Below, piece after piece: positions 7,827-16,192 of a DNA stretch of 36,851 bases. The position numbers were made by a program, and so were the translations under genes. The DNA lies in the NCBI GenBank assembly GCA_929200395.1, contig CAKMZJ010000015.1, forward strand, positions 1 through 36,851. Reading direction: 5' to 3'. This DNA comes from Candidatus Gorgonimonas eunicellae. GTDB taxonomy: Bacteria > Pseudomonadota > Gammaproteobacteria > Pseudomonadales > Endozoicomonadaceae. Within the stretch, counting starts at the first letter, position 1. The number at the start of each line of letters is the position of its first letter. The notes below the pieces were generated by a model, which saw only the letters and a list, made by a program, of their open reading frames with translations, was not told where the DNA came from and did no database searches.

Positions 7827-8362
7827 TGTTACGATTAAATATATATTCATTAATAACTTTTTTTATCTTATTTTTATCTCTACAAGCTATAGCAGCTGAT
7901 ACAGAAAATACAAATATAAAATTAATAGGTAAAAAATTCCCTCAATTTAATTTGCATGCATTAGGGGATAAAGGCGAAAAGTTATCAGAAAAAATACTTA
8001 TTGGACGAGCAAAGGTAGTACATCTGTGGTCTAAAGACAATGAACTATCTAACCAGCAACAAAAAATACTAGCTATGATAAACACTTTAGGTATTATAAT
8101 TATAGGAATTAATGTTGAAGATAGACTATCTAAAAATACAAGATTGCCTTATCATCTTTGCTTAACGGATAACAAAGGGGATTTAGCTAAAGCATTAGGC
8201 GTAAAAAAGAAATTACCAGCAACTTTTATAACAGATGATAAAGGCATCATTCGTTATCAAATTAGCAATAAACTTTCTGGTGTCTCTTGGGGAGAGGAGT
8301 TAGAAACTGCTTATAAAAATACAATCATAATGCTCGATCTTAAAAACAAGACGGATTTGTAA
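7823..8362 (+). CDS. ccmG: CcmG/DsbE-like thioredoxin-fold protein lacking the active-site cysteines
   Basis: Sits exactly at the ccmG position between ccmF and ccmH and overlaps ccmF by 4 bases. It has a hydrophobic N-terminal anchor (residues 6-24, ending AIAA), the family's FPQFNLHAL-type first strand, and the cis-proline region with a conserved following strand (LPATFITDDKGIIRYQI, P132). The catalytic W-C-x-x-C is gone: VVHLWSKDNELSNQQ reads in its place, with N73 and S76 where the cysteines should be. The single Cys (C113) is elsewhere. CcmG normally reduces the apocytochrome or CcmH disulfide, so this protein cannot do thiol-disulfide exchange in the usual way. The rest of the frame is intact, suggesting a retained non-redox role or early decay. 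Confidence 0.85.
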   Translation: MMLRLNIYSLITFFILFLSLQAIAADTENTNIKLIGKKFPQFNLHALGDKGEKLSEKILIGRAKVVHLWSKDNELSNQQQKILAMINTLGIIIIGINVEDRLSKNTRLPYHLCLTDNKGDLAKALGVKKKLPATFITDDKGIIRYQISNKLSGVSWGEELETAYKNTIIMLDLKNKTDL

Positions 8363-8365
8363 TTT

Positions 8366-8755
8366 ATGCTAAGATTATTTCTATACTTGATATTGATATT
8401 TAATACAGCAAATTTATATTCAGTTACAGAATATTATAATTTTGATTCTAAGATAGATTCAAAACGATTTGATAATTTAGTACATATTTTGCGTTGCCCC
8501 ACTTGCCCTAACCAATCTATTTATGATTCTAATTCATTAATGTCAGAAAATATTCGTGATGAAGTTTTTGCGATGATAAAATCAGGATATAATGATGACG
8601 CAATAATAGATAATTTAATATTGAAATATAAAGAATATATTCTATACAAACCAAAATACAATGGAGTTGGAATTTGGTTGTGGTTATTTCCTTTCTTTAT
8701 TATCTTAACAGGGCTACTTATTTTAATGAATACTTCTAAGAAATTTAGAAAGTAA
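8366..8755 (+). CDS. ccmH: cytochrome c maturation protein CcmH (short form)
   Basis: Thiol-oxidoreductase that presents apocytochrome c for heme ligation. It has a signal-like N-terminus, then the family motif LRCPTCPNQ with C44 and C47 intact, the helical block SENIRDEVFAMIKSGY, KEYILYKPKYNG, and a C-terminal membrane helix near 103-123. The 129-residue length matches the short CcmH form with a separate CcmI. It starts 3 bases after the ccmG stop. Its cysteines are retained although its partner CcmG has lost both. Confidence 0.93.
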   Translation: MLRLFLYLILIFNTANLYSVTEYYNFDSKIDSKRFDNLVHILRCPTCPNQSIYDSNSLMSENIRDEVFAMIKSGYNDDAIIDNLILKYKEYILYKPKYNGVGIWLWLFPFFIILTGLLILMNTSKKFRK

Positions 8756-8781
8756 CTATATATGAAAGAGGGTGATATTAA

Positions 8782-9852
8782 ATGTTAGTTTTATGGCTGA
8801 TAGTATCTTGCATGATATTATTCGCTGCCTGTCTAGTAATAATTTCTTGCAACACTAAATTAAATGTTTCTAAAAACAAACAGTACATTAATAATACTAG
8901 TAATTCATTGCTATATTGTAATAACAAAGCAAATGAAACTAAGTATTGCAAACGCAAGCAAGCAACAGTGCTTGCCTCTATCTTTTTTTTTGCTATAGCT
9001 ACTGTTTACCTCTATAAAACACTAGGATTTAACTATGAGCTAAATTTATCAAGGCAGTTAAATAAGAATATATCTACTACAGAATTTTATGAGCTAATAG
9101 CCGATTGGGTAAAACATAAACCCAATAATGAAATGGCAAATTGGATGGTCGCTAAATGGCAGATACAAAATAATAATTTTATAAAAGCAGAAAAAATTTA
9201 TCGTAAATTACTTAAATTAAATCCTAAAGCTAGTTTATATTGGTCAGAATTAGGGCAATTATTATTTTTATCTAATAATAACGTTGTATCAACAGAAATA
9301 CGTAGATACTACCAAGTAGCTTTGGAGATAAATGCAAATGATATAACTGCTCTCGAACTTAAAGGCATTGATTGTTTTTCTCGTAATCAATATAAACAAG
9401 CAAAACAGGCTTGGGAGCTAGCACTAGAGCAAGAAGTCTCTATTGAAGGTAAACAAGCTTTAAAAGCCGGAATTTTACAAGCAAAAAGCAAATTAGGAGA
9501 ATCTGTAGCCACAATACCAATTCGTATACATATAGATACAACCAACATTAATTTAAAACCAAATAGTAGAATAGTTGTTTTCGCTAGGGTACCAAGAAAA
9601 AACAGCCTGCCTTTAGCAGTAGAAACAGTAGCGGCTAACAAGCACCCTGTTACGCTAATATTAAATGATGCGAGTGTATCAATGGACTCTAAATTGTTGT
9701 CTGAAGTTGACAACGTAGATATTGTAGCGAGATTAACTGAAAGCACCGATGTTAAATCATATAGCCATGAAATTACCCTTAGTAATATATCAACTAGTAA
9801 TAAAACACAACTCGAGTTGACCTTTACTAAAGATTCTAAAATTTGCGAATAG
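8782..9852 (+). CDS. ccmI: apocytochrome c chaperone CcmI (CycH)
   Basis: TPR protein that captures the apocytochrome C-terminus for the CcmFH ligase. Two membrane helices (about 4-22 and 62-80) flank a loop. TPR-like helices follow (NNFIKAEKIYRKLLKLNPKA, and NQYKQAKQAWELALEQE). The C-terminal periplasmic domain has the family pattern RIVVFARVPRKNSLPLAVET and LNDASVSMDSKLLSEVDNV. It is the last gene of the ccm run and converges with the RING gene, whose stop lies 12 bases away. Confidence 0.88.
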   Translation: MLVLWLIVSCMILFAACLVIISCNTKLNVSKNKQYINNTSNSLLYCNNKANETKYCKRKQATVLASIFFFAIATVYLYKTLGFNYELNLSRQLNKNISTTEFYELIADWVKHKPNNEMANWMVAKWQIQNNNFIKAEKIYRKLLKLNPKASLYWSELGQLLFLSNNNVVSTEIRRYYQVALEINANDITALELKGIDCFSRNQYKQAKQAWELALEQEVSIEGKQALKAGILQAKSKLGESVATIPIRIHIDTTNINLKPNSRIVVFARVPRKNSLPLAVETVAANKHPVTLILNDASVSMDSKLLSEVDNVDIVARLTESTDVKSYSHEITLSNISTSNKTQLELTFTKDSKICE

Positions 9853-9863
9853 TAGCTTTATTT

Positions 9864-11186
9864 CTAACAAGATGTCTTAAAATCTTGATAATTGAATTCT
9901 TGCAGAGCCATTTCTTGCGTAAGCTGATCTATATTAGCCTTACCAGTATTTGCATCGATAAAAGAGCTTAACCTAATTTTTGCCTCTCTTTCGCCATCTG
10001 CAATTATAATAAAGTCATCTATAGCATTCCAATTTGGTTTAATATAGACTTTATATATATTACCGTAAAATGAAATTTTATGGTCATACAGTAAGTCTAA
10101 TATAGCTAGATCTGTTTTTAAATAACTAATTAAGCTTTTAAAACCATCAATAGCAGTGACAGTGCTTGCTTGTATATCAGAATAGTTATATTGAAGGTTT
10201 GCTTTATAAGAAGAACTAATATTGCATAAATTTAATAAACTAATTTCAAATCCTGTATCTGTAAATACCACTGGATCTTGAAAGCGTTTACCTGCAAAAG
10301 ACTTTTTAGCTGCAAAATACTTTCTTTCTTGTAAAGTTTTTTTTATAAAGTTCATGAGAAATGCTTGTTTTTCTTTTAAAAAAATACTTAGTGTTTTATC
10401 TTGATAATTTGCAAAAGGATATGGGCACTTTTCTTCGTTTTCCTCTGCAATATTTTGTTTCATTTTACCTATATTTAATTGAGGTAAAATCTGTATTTTG
10501 CTGTCTATAGATATATCTTTAACTAAATCATCAACTTCTTTTCTTTCTTTAATAGGCAAAAAACCTTTTTGATAAACTGCATTTGCAAATTCTTGTTGAA
10601 CTTCGTCTACAAACTTTTTTGCAAGATAGGCTTTTAAATTTTGCTCTTTCTTAAATAATATTTGATCAAAAATCGATGTTAACACCTCACTACTATAATG
10701 TTTTAATATACTATATTGTGTAGTAAAATAACAATCTTCATGTATACAGTTTAGTTTAATTTTATCTACAAAATCATTAACATTTTTGTATTGTTCTAAA
10801 GTTATAAAGTCGTTCTTACAAAATGAACAATACGGATCAATAGAAAGTGGTCTGCGTGAGCATTCCTCATGAATTATGTGTCTACAAGATAATAAAATTA
10901 ACTTTTTGGTAGGATCAAATATATCTTTGTTACATGATTGTATATTACATTTAGAATAAGCTCTAAAATTTTTTACTATTTTTAATTTATGTGTAAAGAA
11001 ATCATAGGTATTTTCTTCTAACTCTAGGACTAGATTACGAATATCTTCAAAGGAATATTTTTTAGTAGTTTGTAGTTGAGATGTAGATACAATTTGTGCA
11101 TCTTCCTCTGGTAACAATATTTCTGTAGGATGGGTATATTCCACATAATGGGCTGAATTCACAATAAACCTTTTACAATGTAACAA
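9864..11186 (-). CDS. RING-H2-type zinc-finger protein, candidate E3 ubiquitin ligase effector
   Basis: 440 residues with a cysteine/histidine pattern like a eukaryotic RING-H2 finger at 80-123: C80-x4-C85, C101-x-H103-x2-H106-x2-C109, and C120-x2-C123. The core reads LLSCRHIIHEECSRR and later YCSFC. Only the first pair is unusual (x4 rather than x2). The rest is helical and charged with no membrane segment and no similarity I can name. RING domains recruit E2 ubiquitin-conjugating enzymes in eukaryotes, and bacteria lack that system, so a secreted effector is the natural inference. A zinc ribbon of other function remains possible. It sits alone between the ccm run and csrA. Confidence 0.6.
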   Translation of the reverse strand: MLHCKRFIVNSAHYVEYTHPTEILLPEEDAQIVSTSQLQTTKKYSFEDIRNLVLELEENTYDFFTHKLKIVKNFRAYSKCNIQSCNKDIFDPTKKLILLSCRHIIHEECSRRPLSIDPYCSFCKNDFITLEQYKNVNDFVDKIKLNCIHEDCYFTTQYSILKHYSSEVLTSIFDQILFKKEQNLKAYLAKKFVDEVQQEFANAVYQKGFLPIKERKEVDDLVKDISIDSKIQILPQLNIGKMKQNIAEENEEKCPYPFANYQDKTLSIFLKEKQAFLMNFIKKTLQERKYFAAKKSFAGKRFQDPVVFTDTGFEISLLNLCNISSSYKANLQYNYSDIQASTVTAIDGFKSLISYLKTDLAILDLLYDHKISFYGNIYKVYIKPNWNAIDDFIIIADGEREAKIRLSSFIDANTGKANIDQLTQEMALQEFNYQDFKTSC

Positions 11187-11385
11187 ATTAATTTTTTAAT
11201 AACATCTTTAATAAAACGATTATCTTTCAAGTAATGTTTATCAATATTATTTATATCTAGTGCCAAAAACAATGAGCTTTGTAGCACTATTAAATAATTA
11301 TTAATAAACACCAACTATCTGTTGTAATAATAATTAAAGACTCAAAGAAAATAGTAGAATTGATTTTTAACTTTTATTTTACAAT

Positions 11386-11598
11386 TTATAAAGTTTCTTC
11401 TTCTCTATCTTCAAACAGTTCTCTTTCTTCTTCTTCTTCTTTACGAATACGCTGGTATATTTCTTCACGATGCACAGCAACTCTCCTAGGAGCATTAACC
11501 CCTATTCTTACCTGATTGCCTCTAACGCCTAGAACTGTAATCGTGACATCATCTCCAACCATGAGTGTCTCTCCTATTCTACGAGTTAAAATAAGCAT
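11386..11598 (-). CDS. csrA: carbon storage regulator CsrA
   Basis: RNA-binding post-transcriptional regulator. The protein starts [20 protein letters not shown] and includes the C-terminal RNA-contact block [10 protein letters not shown]. The 70-residue start is chosen over an upstream in-frame ATG because AAGGAG lies 8 bases before it and the family always begins at MLIL. An acidic tail ([15 protein letters not shown]) follows the core. In intracellular gammaproteobacteria CsrA controls the switch between replicative and transmissive phases; that role here is inferred. Confidence 0.95.
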   Translation of the reverse strand: MLILTRRIGETLMVGDDVTITVLGVRGNQVRIGVNAPRRVAVHREEIYQRIRKEEEEERELFEDREEETL

Positions 11599-12438
11599 TA
11601 CAATCTCCTTATTAACATATTTATCAGTAATCAAGATTAATTTAGATTTATTTGATTAGCTGATTATTTACAATAAATTATATTTATTTTCGTTTTACTA
11701 AAGCTTTATGTGTATTTTGCTTAAAAATATGTTGCCTCAATAATTGCTTTTTAGCTTACTAAACAAGCTGCTTGGTTTATAGTTTTTATAAACCACAAAT
11801 CAATAACAAAGTTTAAAGCATTAAAAGCATTAACTTGAGAAGTCTTAAAAACTTACTTCAGTATTAAAAATTTTAAAATGTATTAACATTTTTGCGATAT
11901 TTCACTTGTAATTAAATTTTTAAACCCTAAAATTATTTATTTCCAAGTAGAAGACATATTTTTAAGCAATCAAAATAATAAACTTTAATAATAAAAAATA
12001 TATGTGGGTTTATATTTATACATTTATTTTCAACCAACACCTTTAAGAGATTGACTAAAATTAAATTAGTTCATTTATTAAATAAAATAATATTTTTATA
12101 TTTAAATAACAGCACAAATATTTTATTAGACATAATTATTTTTATTAAGTTCAATGGTTTAATTTATCACCATAAAGATAGATTATTAAATATATTAGAA
12201 AAGTCAAATAATATTTTAGTTTATCCAAGATTTATTATGAAGTATCAACATATTAATAAAAATACTTTTTAATTTAAAGAATAATATATAATTCAGTTGA
12301 TACAAACCCCCTAGAACTTGTTAAGTGAGCTTTTATAGTGTTAATATTTCGCATTTGTGGTATATTTATCACGGTTTACACCATGACCCATCTTTATGAA
12401 TGCAACCCTAAACTATAAGGATTCAATAAACAAAAAAT
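11599..12438. other. AT-rich spacer without supported genes
   Basis: About 840 bases between csrA and the DUF924 gene. It contains a 21-base hairpin at 11775-11795 (GGTTTATA / TATAAACC) and long A/T runs. A 73-codon frame starting with TTG at 12051 is explained by low GC and is not called. No repeat-family copy or coding-like stretch was recognised. Confidence 0.5.
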
Positions 12439-12993
12439 TTAAAAAGAAGATCCTTCCGTTTGTAAAAATAAAACCTCTTCATCAGTGCTTTGCCGTTTTA
12501 ATATATCATTTCTATGCGGGTAACGACCAAATCGGTCTATAATAGCTTTGTGTTTAAGCTCATAATCATAATTGTTTGGTTGATTTAAACTTTTAAATAA
12601 TATCACGGCTTGCTCATGTACTAACTTTGATTCGCTATGCATAAATGGCATATATAAAAAACTTCTTTCTATTTTTGTTAACTTAATATCATCTTGTATT
12701 GCAATAGCTTCTTGTGCTAGAGCTAATGCTAAAGAATCATTCCTAAAAGCTCGTGGAGTGTTGCGGTAAATATTTCGTGAAAATTGATCAATTAAAAGAA
12801 TTTCTGCTAGCCTGCCTAATGCTGTACTACGCCAACTAAATAGTTCGCAAGATACAGCCCGATCTAATAAACCAGAGAACCTTTGGGTTATTTGTTGATC
12901 AAGCAACTTATTTTTTATAAACCAATCTTTGTTAGTTAATTCTTTAAACCAAAAATCAATAACAATATTATAATTATGCATAATAACCTTCAA
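12439..12993 (-). CDS. DUF924 family protein
   Basis: 184 residues matching the DUF924 family (TPR-like all-helical fold, function unknown), with an N-terminal VIDFWFKE block, the signature DQFSRNIYRNTPRAF, YMPFMHSES and the terminal block FGRYPHRNDILKR. The length is normal and it has no signal peptide or membrane segment. It is the last gene of a minus-strand group whose upstream members are the Cys-rich genes at 13039 and 13349. Confidence 0.88.
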   Translation of the reverse strand: MKVIMHNYNIVIDFWFKELTNKDWFIKNKLLDQQITQRFSGLLDRAVSCELFSWRSTALGRLAEILLIDQFSRNIYRNTPRAFRNDSLALALAQEAIAIQDDIKLTKIERSFLYMPFMHSESKLVHEQAVILFKSLNQPNNYDYELKHKAIIDRFGRYPHRNDILKRQSTDEEVLFLQTEGSSF

Positions 12994-13038
12994 TCCTACA
13001 AAAAATAACTAACATAGTGGAACCAATCTTTTTATTAA

Positions 13039-13332
13039 CTATACTATACCTTTTTTACCATATGGCTGCTGGGTAACAGTTAAGGGTTTTGTTTCTATTG
13101 TTATTATTGTTCTATTCTCAATAACTTTATTTACCACAGCTCCCAAGCACAATCCACATACAGAATTAATAATTAAATCGGATATTAGCAATTTTGGATC
13201 TGTTGATTTAAGCATACAACATATGGTAGCCATACAACCAGTTACGCAGCCAAGTTCTGCTAGATCAGTGTTATTCTTGCAAGTTATACTATACTGTGTT
13301 GAAACTACTGGCGTGTTTAATGTATTGTTCAT
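13039..13332 (-). CDS. small Cys-rich membrane-associated protein, unknown
   Basis: 97 residues with an ATG start. A polar N-terminus is followed by two hydrophobic Cys/Gly-rich stretches (about 26-42, LGCVTGCMATICCML, and 48-67, ending SVCGLCLGAVV) and a polar basic tail. It lies 16 bases downstream of the Ly6-like gene on the same strand, so the two may be co-transcribed and work together. No family recognised. Confidence 0.45.
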   Translation of the reverse strand: MNNTLNTPVVSTQYSITCKNNTDLAELGCVTGCMATICCMLKSTDPKLLISDLIINSVCGLCLGAVVNKVIENRTIITIETKPLTVTQQPYGKKGIV

Positions 13333-13348
13333 ATAATATTATTCCTAT

Positions 13349-14635
13349 TTAATTATTATTATAAAAAAATGTAGACAAAACTAATATTAATAAATTTGCA
13401 TATGAAGATACTAGATTATCCTGGTTGTTACAATCGCACATATTTTTATTTGTGTTTTCAGATTTATCTTTAATAGCAGCTAATTCATTTATTTTGGTAG
13501 TATTGAATTTCATAAATGTGCATGGTTTTTCACCTGGATAAGAAAACGTGGGTGGCTTTTCATCTTCAATTGAGGTATTTTTTAAAAATCTGTTCTTATA
13601 GGTTGAATATATATCAGTAGAAAACATAATATTATTATAACTATTGCAGTTATTTTTTTGGCAACACAGAATCGTTACTGCCTGGTTATTGAACACTCCT
13701 ATTTTAACATCACACATAAAAGCATAGTTTTTAGTTCTACATTCATTTTTTTTAATAGCTCCTATTTCAAAATATGACAGCGATTTAAACAAAGAACGAT
13801 CAGCTATTGTAGAGAACTTTGCAAAATTAGTGCGAACATTCACTCCTTGGAAACCACAATAATATTTAGATTTGTTAGTAATTATAAATGCCATATTCTC
13901 ACAATGCTCTTTATATTCTTTATTATAATTTTGCTTGCTGGAAAAAACAGGAAAAACACAGAAATTACAAATAATTTCATTTTCAGCAAGATTTATCACT
14001 GAAGTAATTTTATTACTTCTATTAATAATATTATTTGTAGATAATGCATTTTGTTTGAATTCTATAATAAAACAAGTGGTATTTTTTCTACCATTAATAG
14101 ATTCATCGATACCTGGGACAGGTAGTCTAGTGTCTATGTTATAAATTTTATAACACAACGCATGTGTAGTACTGTTTAAAAATTTTTGTGTATCAAATAA
14201 ATATAAACCCTTAGTAAAGTTTATATTATTATAGTCATTACAAAAATCACCTTTACAACAGTTATTTCTATATTCATCACAATCTACTCCATGATCACAA
14301 AAAGTTACAGCTTTATTGTTGTTACATTTTTCTTTTCTGATAGCGGTTAATTGAAAAACATCGTAATTTAAATATCTGCCCACTGCTTTATTATAAAGAC
14401 TACGTTTAATTTGTATACCACAGCTATATTCAGCTTTTTTCTTAATAATAAATGCATTTTGATTTTCTTCACTTGGATCAAAAAAAGTTGACTCTATATA
14501 TCTAAATAGAGTGAAAGAAAAATAACGGCAAATAATTTCATCATTAGCAATAGTTATTGCTGGCATATTATTATTATGTGTTATTATAAAAGATTTTATT
14601 AAAAGTGGCATTAGTAATAATAAAGATAGTTTCAT
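13349..14635 (-). CDS. secreted Cys-rich protein with two Ly6/uPAR-like repeats
   Basis: 428 residues with a signal peptide (MKLSLLLLMPLLIKS) and two homologous Cys-rich repeats at about 31-139 and 218-338. Each repeat opens with an EIIC block, contains AFII followed by a YxCGxQ block, then F-x3-AI(R/K)K-x2-C, and closes with CC-x4-CN: CCKGDFCN at 126-133 and CCQKNNCN at 324-331. CC-x4-CN is the hallmark end of animal Ly6/uPAR three-finger domains. The last 18 residues are a short hydrophobic tail (YANLLILVLSTFF), reminiscent of a GPI-attachment signal, which would have no meaning in a bacterium. A lineage-specific Cys-rich surface protein that converged on this pattern is the alternative. 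A host-mimicking secreted factor is inferred. Confidence 0.55.
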   Translation of the reverse strand: MKLSLLLLMPLLIKSFIITHNNNMPAITIANDEIICRYFSFTLFRYIESTFFDPSEENQNAFIIKKKAEYSCGIQIKRSLYNKAVGRYLNYDVFQLTAIRKEKCNNNKAVTFCDHGVDCDEYRNNCCKGDFCNDYNNINFTKGLYLFDTQKFLNSTTHALCYKIYNIDTRLPVPGIDESINGRKNTTCFIIEFKQNALSTNNIINRSNKITSVINLAENEIICNFCVFPVFSSKQNYNKEYKEHCENMAFIITNKSKYYCGFQGVNVRTNFAKFSTIADRSLFKSLSYFEIGAIKKNECRTKNYAFMCDVKIGVFNNQAVTILCCQKNNCNSYNNIMFSTDIYSTYKNRFLKNTSIEDEKPPTFSYPGEKPCTFMKFNTTKINELAAIKDKSENTNKNMCDCNNQDNLVSSYANLLILVLSTFFYNNN

Positions 14636-14754
14636 TTTGTTTTATATTTTATGAAATTTTTAATTAAGGATAATTATAGTAGATAATATTTTTTAGTTAA
14701 TTTTATTATTAATTCAAGTTACACAGCAAACAAATTTCAGTATATAATAAATCT

Positions 14755-14962
14755 ATGAATATTAAAATTATTAATTTATACTCAGGTTACTTAATTTCTT
14801 ATTTTGGAAAAACTACAGTACTAATATATCTGAATTATTAAATGGTACATATAGCCATGATCAGTTTACACGTTTATTATCGAATAACTCTTTCGATAAC
14901 CCAATTCAAGAAAAAAGGTATAACAAAGAAGAAAATGAGTTTATCATTGTATTGCAAACATA
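14755..14962 (+). pseudogene. DDE transposase remnant (IS4-like), frameshifted and internally deleted
   Basis: The reading starts MNIKIINLYSGYLISYFGKT, then shifts frame to TNISELLNGTYSHDQFTRLL, the N-terminal block (SHDQFTR) of a common IS4-like transposase group. It jumps directly to NPIQEKRYNKEENEF, which resembles that group's first catalytic-Asp block (DDTIQEK), and ends in stops at 14960. The missing middle indicates an internal deletion. It is not functional. Confidence 0.55.
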
Positions 14963-15149
14963 ATAAAAAGTATTAACCCTAAAACAAAGCTAGATATTTT
15001 ACCTAAAATACTTTAAAATACTGGTTTTTACAACATATTTTATTTGTCAATTCTTAAGCCCTAAATAATTATTTTATATTATATTTAGTTGAAATAAGGA
15101 TATTAACATGTTATTCAATAATATAAAATATTTTTCTAAAATAAATAGA

Positions 15150-15195
15150 ATATATACGTGGCAAATGAAAATGCTAGGTTTCAGGACTAGAATAA
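15150..15195 (+). repeat. dispersed element, isolated left end (copy 3)
   Basis: The sequence AATATATACGTGGCAAATG, then AAAATGCTAGGTTTCAG, matches the left terminal repeat of the 270-bp family; the similarity ends shortly after. Short open frames on both strands here are only translations of this repeat. Confidence 0.6.
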
Positions 15196-15427
15196 CAGTC
15201 AAATGTAAAATGCATATAGTACCACTGTGTAACACACAAATTAAAAGATATTGCAATAAATACATGCTTCTTATATTGATAATTTTATTTTTTACCATAT
15301 AATGGTCTCTAGTTAAAGATTGACCTGTATAAAATAACTATATTTGTTATAATTTAACAAGATACCAAGTAAAGGTATTTCGGTAATAGGATATTAGATT
15401 GGTGGCTAGTAGAAACTTTGTTTGCAA

Positions 15428-15457
15428 GTGCTAGCACTTTCATCAGCCACATGTATA
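15428..15457 (-). repeat. dispersed element, isolated end in reverse orientation
   Basis: The reverse complement reads TATACATGTGGCTGATGAAA, then GTGCTAGCAC, matching the family terminal repeat at most positions. It lies 45 bases before a full-length copy. 14963-15427 otherwise holds AT-rich spacer with no supported gene. Confidence 0.5.
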
Positions 15458-15501
15458 AAAAGATACTAGTTAATACTATTTTATATCTAAATAGTTTCAG
15501 C

Positions 15502-15777
15502 GTGTTTATACACCTAATAGATGAAGATGCAGAATTTCAGAGCTAAATAAAAAGATTAAATTCAAGGCAAATTGTCGTAGGAATGTTTATTACATTTCAA
15601 GACGATTTAACGATGAAGTTAATCTTTTTAGTGGCTCCCGAAGGGCAAGGCTTATACGATTTTATCTTGCGTTAGTATTTCTTGATTTAGTCGACACTAA
15701 ACCTGCAAAACACTGCCTTAGCTAAAAACTTATGATCACTTGCTGAAAACCTGCATCTTCATCTATTAGGTGTTTAT
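15502..15777 (+). repeat. dispersed inverted-repeat element, copy 4 (full length, variant ends)
   Basis: Terminal inverted repeats are ACACCTAATAGATGAAGATG (left) and CATCTTCATCTATTAGGTGT (right), nearly perfect but different in sequence from copy 1's ends. Inside are a perfect 11-bp outer stem (15549-15559/15619-15629), an 8-bp inner stem (15569-15576/15601-15608) and a 5-bp tip hairpin (15582-15586/15592-15596). The right half, from AGGGCAAGGCTT through the GATTTAGT hairpin to CTTGCTGAAAACC, is closely similar to copy 1. It ends 38 bases before the bolA start. Confidence 0.75.
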
Positions 15778-15815
15778 TTTAGATATATTAAAGCTGTCTG
15801 AATTTGGGTTATAAA

Positions 15816-16142
15816 ATGCAAATTAAAAAAATTCTAGAAGAGAAAATAGTAGCGTTTTTCGAGCCTGTTTTTTTATCTATAGAAAATGAGAGCCATAAAC
15901 ATGTTAGTCAACAAAAAAACCCAACAGAGTCTCATTTTAAATTAACTATTGTAAGTGATAAATTTATAAATGTAAGTCGGGTTGAACGCCATAGATTAAT
16001 TTATAAGCTTATAAATGATCTGTTAACTAATGAAATACATGCTTTAGCATTACATACTTATACTGAAAATGAATGGAGAACACAACGACATACTCCGCCA
16101 ACCTCACCTCAATGCCTCGGTAACAACAGTTCTAACACCTAG
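15816..16142 (+). CDS. bolA: BolA family protein
   Basis: BolA-like proteins partner with monothiol glutaredoxins in Fe-S/redox regulation and, in E. coli BolA, in cell-shape control. Visible blocks are IENESHKHV, ESHFKLTIVSDKF, the conserved R-H pair in SRVERHRLIYKLI, and HALALHTYTENEW. The ATG at 15816 gives 108 residues; an earlier TTG would add four residues. A non-conserved Pro/Ser/Asn tail follows the domain. The upstream spacer is filled by a repeat element, so the promoter must lie within or beside it. Confidence 0.92.
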   Translation: MQIKKILEEKIVAFFEPVFLSIENESHKHVSQQKNPTESHFKLTIVSDKFINVSRVERHRLIYKLINDLLTNEIHALALHTYTENEWRTQRHTPPTSPQCLGNNSSNT

Positions 16143-16192
16143 AAAGTTAAATTTATTTCTATGCTTAATATTATTTTTTGGCAATAAAACTT

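Noticed and set aside
12051..12272. 73-codon frame starting with TTG
   Set aside because: Composition is almost entirely Ile/Leu/Asn/Lys as expected of random AT-rich sequence, with no ribosome site.
15074..15302. Overlapping frames of 64 and 74 codons on opposite strands
   Set aside because: Both lie over an isolated element end and AT-rich spacer; neither has family features, and the overlap on both strands shows they are chance frames.
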